A DNA stretch of 64,000 nt from Aequorivita sp. H23M31 (GTDB taxonomy: Bacteria; Bacteroidota; Bacteroidia; Flavobacteriales; Flavobacteriaceae): positions 3,224,001 to 3,288,000 of the forward strand of contig NZ_CP034951.1 of NCBI RefSeq assembly GCF_004022485.1. Direction: 5' to 3'. The notes under the pieces are model-generated. The model saw only the letters and a program-made list of their open reading frames with translations, was not told the origin of the DNA and searched no databases. The translations under genes and the position numbers were made by a program. The first letter of the stretch is position 1. Each line of letters starts with the position of its first letter. Shown here piece by piece: positions 51,512-60,187 of the stretch.

Positions 51512-53422
51512 ATGCTCATAATTAGACTTTTATCGTTGTTCTTTTTTGTTGTTTTTGTTAGTAATTTTGGATTTTCCCAACAAAAATATGGTATAAGCAT
51601 TGACAGTCTCAATCAGCAGGCAATTTCAATCTATAAATCCGATCCCCAAAAAGCACTTTCCATATTAAATACAGCCTTGAAAAAGTCTGAATCCCTTCGG
51701 AATAATGCTTATATGGCACTTACTAAAAATAATCTAGGCATTGTAAATAGGGAAATTGGTGAATTTGAAAGAGCCAAAACTTTTTCAGAAGAAGCTGTCG
51801 CAATTTCTAAAGATGAACTCGTTCAAGCTTCAGCATATAATAATCTTGGCGCAGTGTCCAGAAAAATGGGGCGGTATCAGGATGCAATAGAATATTACTT
51901 AAGTGCCTTAAAAATTTACCAGGAAAAAAATCTTGAAAAGGAGCAAGCCACAGTAAATAATAACATTGGAATGGTTTATAGTGTCCTGGAAATGAATGAA
52001 AAAGCAATTGAATATCATTTAAAGGCTAAGGATTTTTTTGAAGAAGTGAGCGACAAGAAGGGTATATCCGAAGCCTACAATAATATTGCAATAATTTACG
52101 CCCAAGAGGGCAATTTTGAGGAGGCCTTATCTTATTTTAAACACTCACTTAAAGTTGAAAGGGAGTTGAACGATAGGAAAGGCATTGCAGAATCGGAGAA
52201 TAACGTGGGTGGTGTTTATTATTATATGGGAAAAGCAGATTCGGCGCTTTTTTACTTTGAATCCTCGGCGAGAATTGAAAAATCTATTGGCAACTTTTCG
52301 GGAGTTGGGGCTAGTTATAATAATATAGCCCAAGTTATGATGGAGAATAATCAAGTAAAGGCATCTAAAATCTATATAGATTCCGCATACTATTATGCAT
52401 CTAAAAGCCAAACCTCCCACGATGTAGAAATGGCGCTCTATAACTATTATGAATTCTATAATGCCAATAGTGACTTTAAAAACTCCCTGAAATTTTACAA
52501 GAATTATTCTGAATATAAGGATAGTATCTTGAGTTTGTCCAACATCCAGTCCCTTCAAGAATTGGAAATTAAATATCAAACAGAAAGAAAAGAAAACGAA
52601 ATTTTACACCAACGCGCGCAACTTGCTGAGAAGGAGCTGGAAGTGCGCAAAAAAAACACCTTTATATTTGGCAGTTTGGGCTTGGCTCTTGTGCTGGGGT
52701 TAATTGGGTATTTACTGTACAACCAACAAAAACTAAAAAACCGCCAGCTTCATCGTGAAAGCGAGCTTAAATCTGCCCTGGCAAAAATAGAAACCCAAAA
52801 CAAACTCCAGGAGCAACGTTTAAGGATTTCCCGTGATTTGCATGATAATATTGGAGCTCAATTGACCTTTATTATTTCAAGTATAGATAATTTGAAATAC
52901 GGTTTTACGGACATTGGTCAAAAATTGGGAGATAAACTTTCTGGAATTAGCAGTTTTACTGCTCAAACTATTTATGAACTTCGGGATACTATTTGGGCGA
53001 TGAACAAAGAAAATATAACTTTTGAAGATCTGCATGCTCGTATTGCCAACTTTATCGAACACGCCAAGAATGCTTCCGGGAAAACCGATTTTTCCTTTAA
53101 TTTGGGTGAAACATTAGACCCAGGACATATGTTTTCCTCAGTTGAGGGAATGAATATTTACCGAATTATCCAGGAAGCTGTAAACAACGCTTTAAAATAT
53201 TCCAATGCCGAAGTCGTCGAAACCAACATCTCTAAAGGAACAAAACAATATCACATTGAAATTTCGGATAATGGAAAAGGTTTTGATCCGGGCACAGTTA
53301 AAATGGGCAACGGACTCAATAATATGAAAAAACGGAGTCGCGAAATTGGTGGTCAAATACATTTTATTTCAGAAATAAATAAGGGGACAAAGGTGATTTT
53401 GAAATTTCCCATAAAGAAATAA
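51512..53422 (+). CDS. Membrane sensor histidine kinase with periplasmic TPR repeats (kinase 2)
   Basis: A 636-aa protein. I place the start at 51512 (MLIIRLLSLFFFVVFVSNFGFSQ, signal-like), not at 51446, because upstream codons overlap the preceding gene and lack signal character. TPR motifs fill about 40-320 (ALSILNTALKKSESLRNNAY, YQDAIEYYLSALKIYQEKN, NEKAIEYHLKAKDFFEEV). The TM helix is TFIFGSLGLALVLGLIGYLLY. The HisKA_3 site is His444 in SRDLHDNIGAQLTF and the ATPase has EAVNNALKYSNA and ISDNGKGFDPG. It shares long identical stretches with kinase 1, so they are duplicates. It precedes the response regulator. Confidence 0.92.
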   Translation: MLIIRLLSLFFFVVFVSNFGFSQQKYGISIDSLNQQAISIYKSDPQKALSILNTALKKSESLRNNAYMALTKNNLGIVNREIGEFERAKTFSEEAVAISKDELVQASAYNNLGAVSRKMGRYQDAIEYYLSALKIYQEKNLEKEQATVNNNIGMVYSVLEMNEKAIEYHLKAKDFFEEVSDKKGISEAYNNIAIIYAQEGNFEEALSYFKHSLKVERELNDRKGIAESENNVGGVYYYMGKADSALFYFESSARIEKSIGNFSGVGASYNNIAQVMMENNQVKASKIYIDSAYYYASKSQTSHDVEMALYNYYEFYNANSDFKNSLKFYKNYSEYKDSILSLSNIQSLQELEIKYQTERKENEILHQRAQLAEKELEVRKKNTFIFGSLGLALVLGLIGYLLYNQQKLKNRQLHRESELKSALAKIETQNKLQEQRLRISRDLHDNIGAQLTFIISSIDNLKYGFTDIGQKLGDKLSGISSFTAQTIYELRDTIWAMNKENITFEDLHARIANFIEHAKNASGKTDFSFNLGETLDPGHMFSSVEGMNIYRIIQEAVNNALKYSNAEVVETNISKGTKQYHIEISDNGKGFDPGTVKMGNGLNNMKKRSREIGGQIHFISEINKGTKVILKFPIKK

Positions 53423-53484
53423 TTTTTTTATCCAATTCTCTGAAATGATTTCTCCCGAATCTTCGGGAACGATTTCGATATCAA

Positions 53485-53504
53485 AATAGGGCATTTGCCT
53501 TATT
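53485..53504 (+). promoter_or_regulatory. Palindromic operator copy 4
   Basis: AATAGGGCATTTGCCTTATT is identical in all 20 bases to copy 3. It lies 58 bp before the response regulator start. -7-like boxes follow at about 24 bp (TTTT) and 35 bp (TATCTTTA), so the regulator may control its own gene. Confidence 0.78.
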
Positions 53505-53562
53505 TCGAATCCGTATTGCAATTCGTATTTTCAGTATCTTTAAAACCAATACCTTATACAAG

Positions 53563-54210
53563 ATGGTCAAGATCGCAATTGTTGATGATAACACCTTCCT
53601 CATCCACGCTATAAAGGAAAAACTTTCCTTTTTTGATGACGTGGTTTTAAAGCATACTTCATTAAACGGGAGTGATCTTTTAACTAAATTGGAAGAAAAC
53701 CATAATCTAGATCTGATCTTAATGGATATTGAAATGCCTGTTTTAAATGGTATCGAGGCCACTCAAATAGTAAAACAAAAATATCCACACATTAAAATAG
53801 TAATGCTTACAGCTTTTGACAATGACGAACATATCTTTAATGCCATAAAAGCCGGAGCAGACGGGTATCTTTTAAAGGAAATCAATCCACAGGACTTATA
53901 TCAGGGGATATTGGAAACCTTAAAAGGGGGCGCGGCAATGAATCCATCCATTGCGATGAAGACTCTGAAACTTCTCAGAAAACCAATAGATATTCAGAAT
54001 CCGTGTGATCAAGAAGAAATCTCGCTTTCAGATAGAGAAATTGAGGTTTTGGAGCAGTTGAGCACGGGGCTTAGTTATACCGTTATTGCCAAACATCTTT
54101 TCCTTTCGCCGAGTACGGTACGAAAGCATATTGAAAATATCTACAAAAAACTACAGGTACACAGTAAGATCGAGGCTGTTCAGAAGGCGAAAAACCATAA
54201 TATTATTTAG
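53563..54210 (+). CDS. NarL/LuxR-type response regulator
   Basis: A 215-aa regulator. The receiver domain (1-120) has the acidic pocket IVDDN, phospho-acceptor Asp55 in LMDIEMP, the switch Thr in LTAFDN and the Lys in LLKEIN. The C-terminal LuxR/GerE helix-turn-helix (about 145-210) has LSDREIEVLEQLSTGLSYTV, then LFLSPSTVRKHIENIYKKLQ. It follows two HisKA_3 kinases, the usual partners of NarL-type regulators. It is the best candidate to bind the palindromes at 45263, 46227, 51194 and 53485; this is inference. Confidence 0.92.
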   Translation: MVKIAIVDDNTFLIHAIKEKLSFFDDVVLKHTSLNGSDLLTKLEENHNLDLILMDIEMPVLNGIEATQIVKQKYPHIKIVMLTAFDNDEHIFNAIKAGADGYLLKEINPQDLYQGILETLKGGAAMNPSIAMKTLKLLRKPIDIQNPCDQEEISLSDREIEVLEQLSTGLSYTVIAKHLFLSPSTVRKHIENIYKKLQVHSKIEAVQKAKNHNII

Positions 54211-54334
54211 ACTTAAATACAGGTAGCTCCCTTCGTTTTTCTATAGTATTAATGATAGCACTTCAGCAATAAATGAGACTCAGATATTTATCTTAGCTGA
54301 CTGGACTTTTAGGTAGATAGCTTAAAAGCAAAAA

Positions 54335-54366
54335 AAAAGCCATTAAACGTAAGATTAATGGCTTTT
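54335..54366. terminator. Bidirectional terminator
   Basis: AAAAGCCATTAA (54335-54346) pairs perfectly with TTAATGGCTTTT (54355-54366), 8-nt loop. It serves the response regulator gene and the convergent lipocalin gene. Confidence 0.88.
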
Positions 54367-54384
54367 GAAAAAGATTTTTACTGA

Positions 54385-54780
54385 TTACAGGCGAGTATAT
54401 TTTTGCACTAGAACAAATTCTTCGTCGCGAGTTTCGATTTCCAAAGTTGATTGGCTCAAGGTCAGGATTTTAACAGTTTCCATCTCTTCACCAATGCCTA
54501 CTGTCAAATTATTTCCATTTCGAGTATAAGGGAGAGCTTCGGTGTCAAAATTTTCGCAGTCATCACCATAATAATCTTTTATGGTAATATATTTCGAATC
54601 AAAAGTAATTACGCTTTTCAATTCACATGCATCCAAAGGCAAAGTTACATTGTTTAATTTTTGTGAAGTGATTTTCCAGCTACCGATCAAGGAGGCTGAA
54701 TTATCGTCATCGTTTTTACTACATCCAACAAGAAGAACTGTCAACAACAGAGCAAGGCTTAAATTTTTTAATAATTTCAT
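54385..54780 (-). CDS. Lipocalin-like lipoprotein
   Basis: A 131-aa lipoprotein: signal MKLLKNLSLALLLTVLLVGC, then KNDDDNSASLIGSWKITSQK, the lipocalin-like GxW motif, followed by strands ELKSVITFDSKYITI, YTRNGNNLTVGIGEE and QSTLEIETRDEEFVLVQKYTR. A TATTTTTG box at 54818-54811 gives a leader of about 25 nt. A decayed paralogue lies at 55.6-55.9 kb on the same strand. Confidence 0.8.
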   Translation of the reverse strand: MKLLKNLSLALLLTVLLVGCSKNDDDNSASLIGSWKITSQKLNNVTLPLDACELKSVITFDSKYITIKDYYGDDCENFDTEALPYTRNGNNLTVGIGEEMETVKILTLSQSTLEIETRDEEFVLVQKYTRL

Positions 54781-54948
54781 AATTTTTGGTTTTTAAGATT
54801 AAAATGACGGCAAAAATAACTTTTTTTAACTAGGAGAAAAGTAAATTTTAAGATTATAATAAACTTTCTGTTTATCAAAAATAAACTTGATTTTAATTAA
54901 CTAAGAATATGTTTGTTAGATTTTTATTGGCCTTTTGGTGAATATTCA

Positions 54949-54980
54949 TTGGTTTAACGATTCTTTAATTGATATCTTTG
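54949..54980 (+). promoter_or_regulatory. Bacteroidota promoter of the 55-kb lipoprotein
   Basis: TTG (54949-54951), 21 bp, then TATCTTTG (54973-54980): close to the consensus TTTG-N19-21-TAnnTTTG. The leader is about 32 nt. No operator palindrome is present here, unlike at the paralogue at 45 kb. Confidence 0.65.
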
Positions 54981-55018
54981 TCCCAATTAAAAATTAAGTT
55001 TAATCTAACCAAAAAATT

Positions 55019-55537
55019 ATGAAAATATTTAAAAGGGGAATTTTCGTTGTGTTGATGGCTTTTGCCGTAACCATTACATCGTGCAGTAAAGATGATGACA
55101 ATGGTCCTGGGGGAGGAGATAGTGTAGGAACCTTAACGGCAAAAATTAATGGGGAAAATTATCGATCTCTTCCCGAAGAGGCAGAAGCTTTTCTATATAT
55201 AATAGAGGATCAACGGACTTTGGCTATTGCCGGCAGAGACGCACAAGGGCGAGAAATTGGGGTTTCTGTGAACAACTTTTCTGGAACTGGCACCTATAAT
55301 ATTTTCGATATGGATGGTGATCTAGGACTAGGAATGTATTTCGAAGGAGACGGAGATGCAACTCAAGGATGGCTGCTACCTGTTGAAGGTGAGGCGCCTG
55401 GAAAATTGGTAGTGACTGATTATTCAGCAGGAAACAGAATAAAAGGAACCTTTCATTTTACGGTGATGAACCCTAGTAACAATTCAATTAAAAGAATTAC
55501 CGACGGTGTTTTTGATGTAAGAGTGGATTCAAACTAA
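55019..55537 (+). CDS. DUF6252-like lipoprotein, paralogue
   Basis: A 172-aa lipoprotein like that at 45361: signal MKIFKRGIFVVLMAFAVTITSC, then SKDDDNGPGGG, then VGTLTAKINGENYRSLPEEA, VSVNNFSGTGTYNIFDMDGD and NRIKGTFHFTVM. Same length and domain order. Unlike its paralogue it has a simple promoter without the operator, so the two copies have separate control. A terminator follows 28 bp after the stop. Confidence 0.82.
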   Translation: MKIFKRGIFVVLMAFAVTITSCSKDDDNGPGGGDSVGTLTAKINGENYRSLPEEAEAFLYIIEDQRTLAIAGRDAQGREIGVSVNNFSGTGTYNIFDMDGDLGLGMYFEGDGDATQGWLLPVEGEAPGKLVVTDYSAGNRIKGTFHFTVMNPSNNSIKRITDGVFDVRVDSN

Positions 55538-55565
55538 GATTAATTAAGATTGTTTTCTTATCAAG

Positions 55566-55596
55566 AGGGCGAACTGTTAAGTGTCGCCCTTTTTTC
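55566..55596 (+). terminator. Intrinsic terminator
   Basis: AGGGCGA (55566-55572) and TCGCCCT (55584-55590) form a stem, followed by a T run. Confidence 0.85.
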
Positions 55597-55600
55597 TTGA

Positions 55601-55893
55601 TTACATACGGGTATATTTTTGTAGATAAACGCAACCCTCACCCCGAGTCTCAACCTCCAAAGTAGATTGGGTCAACCCCAAAATTGTACCTACTATAATC
55701 TCAGAACCTGATCAATTGTCAATTTATCTCCATTTCGGGTATAAGACCTGACATTTGTCTCCTCCAGAATTTGATTTTCTCCTAGAGCTTGTTTTAGAAA
55801 GTAATTTGTTGGGTATTTATCGAAGGTGATACATTCTCCGTATGTGAGTTGGATTTCATCATTTCAGTTTAAAATAAATTGTATTTTTACCTA
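55601..55893 (-). pseudogene. Decayed second copy of the lipocalin-like lipoprotein
   Basis: The - strand codes, in two frames, a paralogue of the gene at 54385-54780. Frame one: GECITFDKYPTNYFLKQALG and VRSYTRNGDKLTIDQ (compare ITFDSKY and YTRNGNNLTVG). A 1-nt shift near 55720 then gives GSEIIVGTILGLTQSTLEVE and GCVYLQKYTRM to the TAA at 55603-55601. The signal peptide and GxW start are lost, and another stop is seen near 55870. It lies between the DUF6252 paralogue and the M28 gene. Confidence 0.85.
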
Positions 55894-55929
55894 CTTCATA
55901 ATTAAATCACCACAAAACAAATCTTACGC

Positions 55930-57480
55930 ATGAAAAAACTTTTTATCCTCACTTTTACGTGTTCCCTTATTTCATACTCTTTTATTTTTTCACAGGAAAA
56001 AAATAGTGTTGTTGATGGAATAGTTAAAGAAGCCTATGAAAATTCCCAACTTGAAACCCTCGGCCACGAATTGATGGACGATATTGGCCCACGCCTTGTT
56101 GGAACGCCACAGATGCAAAAAGCTCACGATTGGGCGATAGCAAAATATAAATCTTGGGGAATCTCTGCCGAAAACCAACAATGGGGCGAATGGAAAGGAT
56201 GGGAGCGTGGCATTACGCATATTGATATGATCCATCCTCGGGTTCAAACTTTGGAAGGAACTCAGTTAGCGTGGAATCCAGGTACTTCGAAAAAGGGAGT
56301 TACTGCGGAATGTATTATTCTACCAGAGATAAAAGATTCTATTTCCTTTCAAAAATGGCTACCCACAGTAAAAGGAAAATTTGTTATGGTTGCCATGAAG
56401 CAACCTACGGGAAGACCAGATTACAACTGGGAAGAATGGGCTACGCCAGAATCTTTTGAGAAGATGAAAAAGAATAGAACCGAAATGACAAGAGCTTGGT
56501 ACGCAAATATTGCAAAAAGTGGATACGACAGCAGAAGCATAATCCCAGCATTGGAAAAAGCAGGAGCTGCCGGAATCGTAGATAATTATTGGTCTAATGG
56601 TTTTGGTGTGGATAAAATATTTGGAGCTCGTACCAAAAAGATTCCTACAGTAGATATTCAGTTGGAAGATTACACCATGTTGTACCGAATGGTAGAGCAC
56701 GGAGATAAACCTCAAATACATGTTGTTGCCGAATCGAAGGATTTGGGCGTAGTGCCTGCCTTTAATACAATAGCCGAAATTAAAGGAACAGAAAAACCAG
56801 AAGAATATGTAATCCTTTCCGCACATTTTGATTCGTGGGACGGTGGAACCGGAGCTACGGATAATGGAACTGGTACACTTGTAATGATGGAAGCAATGCG
56901 TATTCTTAAAAAGGTTTATCCAAACCCAAAACGTACGATTTTGGTAGGTCATTGGGGCAGTGAGGAACAAGGATTAAATGGTTCGTCTGCTTTTGTTGCA
57001 GATCATCCCGAAATCATTAAAAACATGCAAGCTTCTTTTAACCAAGATAATGGAACAGGAAGAGTTGTAAGCATTAACGGTGCTGGGTTTTTACAATCCT
57101 ACGATTATATTTCACGATGGTTAAGCGCAGTTCCCGATACTATTAGAAAACATATCGAGACTTCTTTTCCAGGGTCACCCGCTCGCGGAGGTTCGGATAA
57201 TGCAAGTTTTGTTGCTGCGGGAGCGCCTGGTTTTAGTTTGAGTTCGTTGAGCTGGAGCTACTGGAATTACACTTGGCACACCAATCGCGACACCTATGAT
57301 AAAATTGTGTTTGATGATGTACAGAGCAACGTAATCTTAACTGCTATCTTAGCCTACATGGCTTCCGAAGATCCAGAGCGAGCTTCTTGGGAAAAGGTGA
57401 AATTGCCAATAGATAAGAAAACGGGTGAACCTCAAGAATGGCCTACCCAAAGAGTTCCTGAAAGAAAAGGAGGTCTCTAA
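55930..57480 (+). CDS. Secreted M28-family aminopeptidase
   Basis: A 516-aa exported peptidase with a signal peptide (MKKLFILTFTCSLISYSFIFS). A PA-like insert lies before the catalytic part. The metal site comprises HFDSWDGGTGATDNGTG (first His and bridging Asp), EEQGLNGS (catalytic Glu and ligand Glu) and later ligands around DNASF and HTNRDTYD. Residue order fits M28 zinc aminopeptidases, which release N-terminal amino acids outside the cytoplasm. An extended hairpin terminator follows. Confidence 0.9.
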   Translation: MKKLFILTFTCSLISYSFIFSQEKNSVVDGIVKEAYENSQLETLGHELMDDIGPRLVGTPQMQKAHDWAIAKYKSWGISAENQQWGEWKGWERGITHIDMIHPRVQTLEGTQLAWNPGTSKKGVTAECIILPEIKDSISFQKWLPTVKGKFVMVAMKQPTGRPDYNWEEWATPESFEKMKKNRTEMTRAWYANIAKSGYDSRSIIPALEKAGAAGIVDNYWSNGFGVDKIFGARTKKIPTVDIQLEDYTMLYRMVEHGDKPQIHVVAESKDLGVVPAFNTIAEIKGTEKPEEYVILSAHFDSWDGGTGATDNGTGTLVMMEAMRILKKVYPNPKRTILVGHWGSEEQGLNGSSAFVADHPEIIKNMQASFNQDNGTGRVVSINGAGFLQSYDYISRWLSAVPDTIRKHIETSFPGSPARGGSDNASFVAAGAPGFSLSSLSWSYWNYTWHTNRDTYDKIVFDDVQSNVILTAILAYMASEDPERASWEKVKLPIDKKTGEPQEWPTQRVPERKGGL

Positions 57481-57501
57481 AATCGGAAAATTTTAAACAA
57501 C

Positions 57502-57550
57502 AAAATCCCAAATTCCAATTGCGAGCGTAGCAATCAGAATTTGGGATTTT
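57502..57550 (+). terminator. Extended hairpin terminator after the peptidase gene
   Basis: AAAATCCCAAATTC (57502-57515) pairs perfectly with GAATTTGGGATTTT (57537-57550); the loop has an inner stem ATTGC/GCAAT. Confidence 0.85.
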
Positions 57551-57574
57551 TCATTTTAATCACTCTACCTTCTG

Positions 57575-58013
57575 TCAGTTCGAGCGCAGTCGAGAACGAT
57601 TGTCAGTCCAACCTATCAAAAAAGAATGTCAGTTCGAGCGCAGTCGAGAACGATTGTCAATCCAACCTATCAAAAAAGAATGCCAGTTGGAGCACAGTCG
57701 AGAACGATTATTAAATCCGTCAGCTTATTTGTTATTTGAATATGTCCAGGGAGTATCAATTTCAAGGCTGTCACTTCGAGCGCAGTCGAGAACGATTGTC
57801 AGTCCAACCTATCAAAAAAGAATGTCAGTTCGAGCGCAGTCGAGAACGATTGTCAGTTCGAGCGCAGTCGAGAACGTTGTCACTTCGAGCGCAGTCGAGA
57901 ACAATGTCAGTCCGAGCGCAGTCGAGAACGATTGTCAGTTCGAGCGCAGTCCAGAACGATTGTCAGTTCGAGCGCAGTCGAGAACGATTGTCAGTTCGAG
58001 CGCAGTCGAGAAC
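57575..58013. repeat. Array of 11 short GCGCAGTCGA units
   Basis: The unit TTCGAGCGCAGTCGAGAAC, with flanks GATTGTCAG, occurs about 11 times between 57578 and 58013, at intervals of about 25-90 bp. Two copies are mutated (TTGGAGCACAG, GCAGTCCAGAAC). A longer unit with CCAACCTATCAAAAAAG is repeated three times on the left. The reverse complement has the core TCGACTGCGCTC found in the 5.6-kb array and inside hutU. The long translations in this region are by-products of the repeat. Confidence 0.92.
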
Positions 58014-58036
58014 TAATTTTTAGAAACTAATCCCAA

Positions 58037-59290
58037 TTAAAGCCCAAAAGCCTCCTTCACCTCATCAACCCTATCCAACTTCTCCCACGTAAACAGCTCC
58101 ACTTCCCTTTCTATTTTTCCGTTATACGGACTTTCAAAAGTTTTCTTAATGGTCTTCGGGTTTCTTCCCATATGGCCATAAGCAGCGGTTTCGGAATAAA
58201 TAGGATTTCTCAATTTTAATCTTCTTTCAATAGCCGCAGGTCGCATATCAAAAATCTGGGCAACTTTTTTGGCAATCTCTCCATCAGAAAGATCTACGTT
58301 GGAAGAGTTATAAGTATTTACCAAAATGGAAGTAGGCTCTACTACACCGATAGCATAGGAAACCTGAACCAAAATTTCATCGGCAACACCCGCCGCAACT
58401 AAATTTTTTGCAATATGTCTTGAAGCATAAGCGGCGCTTCTATCAACCTTGCTCGGGTCTTTTCCGCTAAACGCTCCTCCACCGTGGGCACCTTTACCGC
58501 CGTAAGTGTCAACAATAATTTTTCTTCCCGTTAAACCCGTATCGCCGTGAGGTCCGCCGATTACAAATTTTCCTGTTGGATTTATGTGATAAATTATATC
58601 ATCATTGAACAATTTCTGAACATATTCCGGAAGTTGTTTCTTAACCCGAGGAATCAGAATTTCAATAATGTCCTTTTTGATTTTCTTCAACATCGGCTCA
58701 TCTTCATCAAAATCGTCGTGCTGTGTGGAAACAACAATAGCCACAATTTTCTGAGGGATATTATCATCGCTATACTCAATGGTAACCTGGCTTTTTGAAT
58801 CGGGACGCAAATATTTTATTTCATCTTCTTCTCTTCTTAGAGCCGCCAATTCGATCATTATTTTATGCGAAAGATCTAACGCCAAAGGCATATAATTTTC
58901 GGTTTCTTTAGTGGCGTACCCAAACATCATTCCTTGGTCTCCAGCACCTTGTTCTTCCTTGTTCTCGCGGTCAACACCTTGGTTTATATCTTGGGATTGT
59001 TCGTGGATGAGGGAAATGACTCCGCAAGAATCTCCACTAAATTTATAAGCGCCTTTGGTATAACCTATTTTATTGATAACATCACGAGCGATGTTCTGTA
59101 CGTCGAGGTAAGTATTGCTTTTTACTTCTCCTGCCAGAACAACCTGTCCAGTGGTGACTAATGTTTCACAAGCAACTTTTGATTCAGGATCAAAAGCCAA
59201 AAAATTATCTAAAAGCGCATCGCTAATCTGATCCGCAACTTTATCTGGATGTCCTTCAGAAACACTTTCCGAAGTAAATAAATATGCCAT
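58037..59290 (-). CDS. metK: S-adenosylmethionine synthetase
   Basis: MetK makes SAM from methionine and ATP. The 417-aa protein has the signature [16 protein letters not shown] at the start, the nucleotide loop [12 protein letters not shown] and the conserved [19 protein letters not shown]. Length is normal. The start at 59290 ([17 protein letters not shown]) is standard. The leader is about 230 nt long and contains a SAM-II riboswitch, so SAM should repress its own synthase. The 57.6-kb repeat array lies just past the stop. Confidence 0.98.
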   Translation of the reverse strand: MAYLFTSESVSEGHPDKVADQISDALLDNFLAFDPESKVACETLVTTGQVVLAGEVKSNTYLDVQNIARDVINKIGYTKGAYKFSGDSCGVISLIHEQSQDINQGVDRENKEEQGAGDQGMMFGYATKETENYMPLALDLSHKIMIELAALRREEDEIKYLRPDSKSQVTIEYSDDNIPQKIVAIVVSTQHDDFDEDEPMLKKIKKDIIEILIPRVKKQLPEYVQKLFNDDIIYHINPTGKFVIGGPHGDTGLTGRKIIVDTYGGKGAHGGGAFSGKDPSKVDRSAAYASRHIAKNLVAAGVADEILVQVSYAIGVVEPTSILVNTYNSSNVDLSDGEIAKKVAQIFDMRPAAIERRLKLRNPIYSETAAYGHMGRNPKTIKKTFESPYNGKIEREVELFTWEKLDRVDEVKEAFGL

Positions 59291-59463
59291 ATTCTAAATT
59301 TAAAATTTTATAAAACTAGTAAGGACGTAGGACAAAAAGATATAAGACGCAGGACCAAAATATGAATTATATTAATTTAAATTTATTTAGTCTTAAGTCG
59401 CATGGCTTAAAGTCTTAAGTCGTTTAAAGAAAGGATTTGACGAATAGGACCAAGGGAAGTTTT

Positions 59464-59515
59464 CACTGCCTTTAGCATTTTTTATTGAGGTTGCAATCAG
59501 TCAAATCTTTCCTCT
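59464..59515 (-). promoter_or_regulatory. SAM-II (SAM_alpha) riboswitch upstream of metK
   Basis: On the - strand the order is GAGG, GATTTG, ACTGA, TTGCAA, CCTC, then TAAAAAAT, GCTAAAG, GCAGT. GAGG pairs with CCTC (P1). ACTG in the P1 loop pairs with CAGT after GCTAAAG, which is the SAM-II pseudoknot. GATTTG, TTGCA and GCTAAAG are the conserved positions of the family. A TACATTTG promoter box at 59537-59530 is 15 bp upstream. The aptamer ends about 174 nt before the metK start. Confidence 0.85.
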
Positions 59516-59680
59516 AAATTTGTGTGGCACAAATGTAAAAAATTTAAATGAACCACGATTTTATTTAAAGTTTTTTGAATGGAAAGTAAACAATAAATTC
59601 TTTCTAAGGCTATATTTGAAACTATGGAATGGAATGCCTCCTATCTGTGGAATGAATTTTTAACTGGTTAGAAAATAATT

Positions 59681-60106
59681 ATGAAAGTAACCCTTGAAAG
59701 AAAAAACGACAACTATCTTTTTGAAGCCACAGGCGCTTCCGGTGTTCCAGTTTATATAGACAACAAGGCCGATGAGCCATCCAAAGGTGCAAGCCCTATG
59801 GAATTATTATTAATGGGCTTGGGCGGTTGTAGCGCCATAGATGTGATAATGATCCTAAAGAAGCAACGTCAGGAAATCACTTCATATAAAATGGAAGTTG
59901 AAGGTCAGCGAAGGGAAGTTCGCAAAGCGAAACCTTTCGAATCTATTCACGTAAGGTTAATTCTCGAAGGTGAAATTGAAGAGACAAAAGCCATCCGAGC
60001 CGCACAGTTGAGCTTTGAGAAATACTGTTCAGTCTCAATAACTATGGAAGCCAGCGTTAAAATTACCTATAGTATTGTTCTTAATGGGAAGGAGATAAGC
60101 GTGTAA
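59681..60106 (+). CDS. OsmC-family peroxidase-like protein
   Basis: A 141-aa OsmC/Ohr-fold protein. The redox cysteine pair is present: GGCSAIDVIMILKKQR and then KYCSVSITMEASVKI. OsmC-type proteins reduce organic peroxides with these thiols. The first block (LERKNDNYLFEATGASGVPVYID) and ASPMELLLMGLGG are typical. A perfect TATATTTG box is at 59611-59618, about 60 bp upstream. It is divergent from metK. Confidence 0.9.
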   Translation: MKVTLERKNDNYLFEATGASGVPVYIDNKADEPSKGASPMELLLMGLGGCSAIDVIMILKKQRQEITSYKMEVEGQRREVRKAKPFESIHVRLILEGEIEETKAIRAAQLSFEKYCSVSITMEASVKITYSIVLNGKEISV

Positions 60107-60136
60107 TTTTTCAATTGTTCAAACTACCGTTTCGAT

Positions 60137-60170
60137 TTGGGATTCTTTCTTTAGGATTGCTCTATCTTTG
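60137..60170 (+). promoter_or_regulatory. Putative promoter of the acyloxyacyl hydrolase gene
   Basis: TTG (60137-60139) and TATCTTTG (60163-60170) with 23 bp between, 18 bp before the ATG. The spacing is slightly longer than the consensus. Confidence 0.5.
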
Positions 60171-60187
60171 CTGGCGTTTTAAATAAT

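Noticed and set aside
56359..56970. 203-codon frame on the - strand
   Set aside because: It is antisense to the M28 peptidase gene, whose motifs are all on the + strand; composition (rich in C, H, F) is unlike a real protein.
57575..58013. Possible CRISPR array at 57.6 kb
   Set aside because: Interval lengths are irregular, intervals are themselves repeats, and no cas genes are present.
57600..58023. Two overlapping open frames of 95 and 138 codons in the 57.6-kb array
   Set aside because: Both consist only of translated repeat units (FERSRERLS-type peptides) and have no other support.
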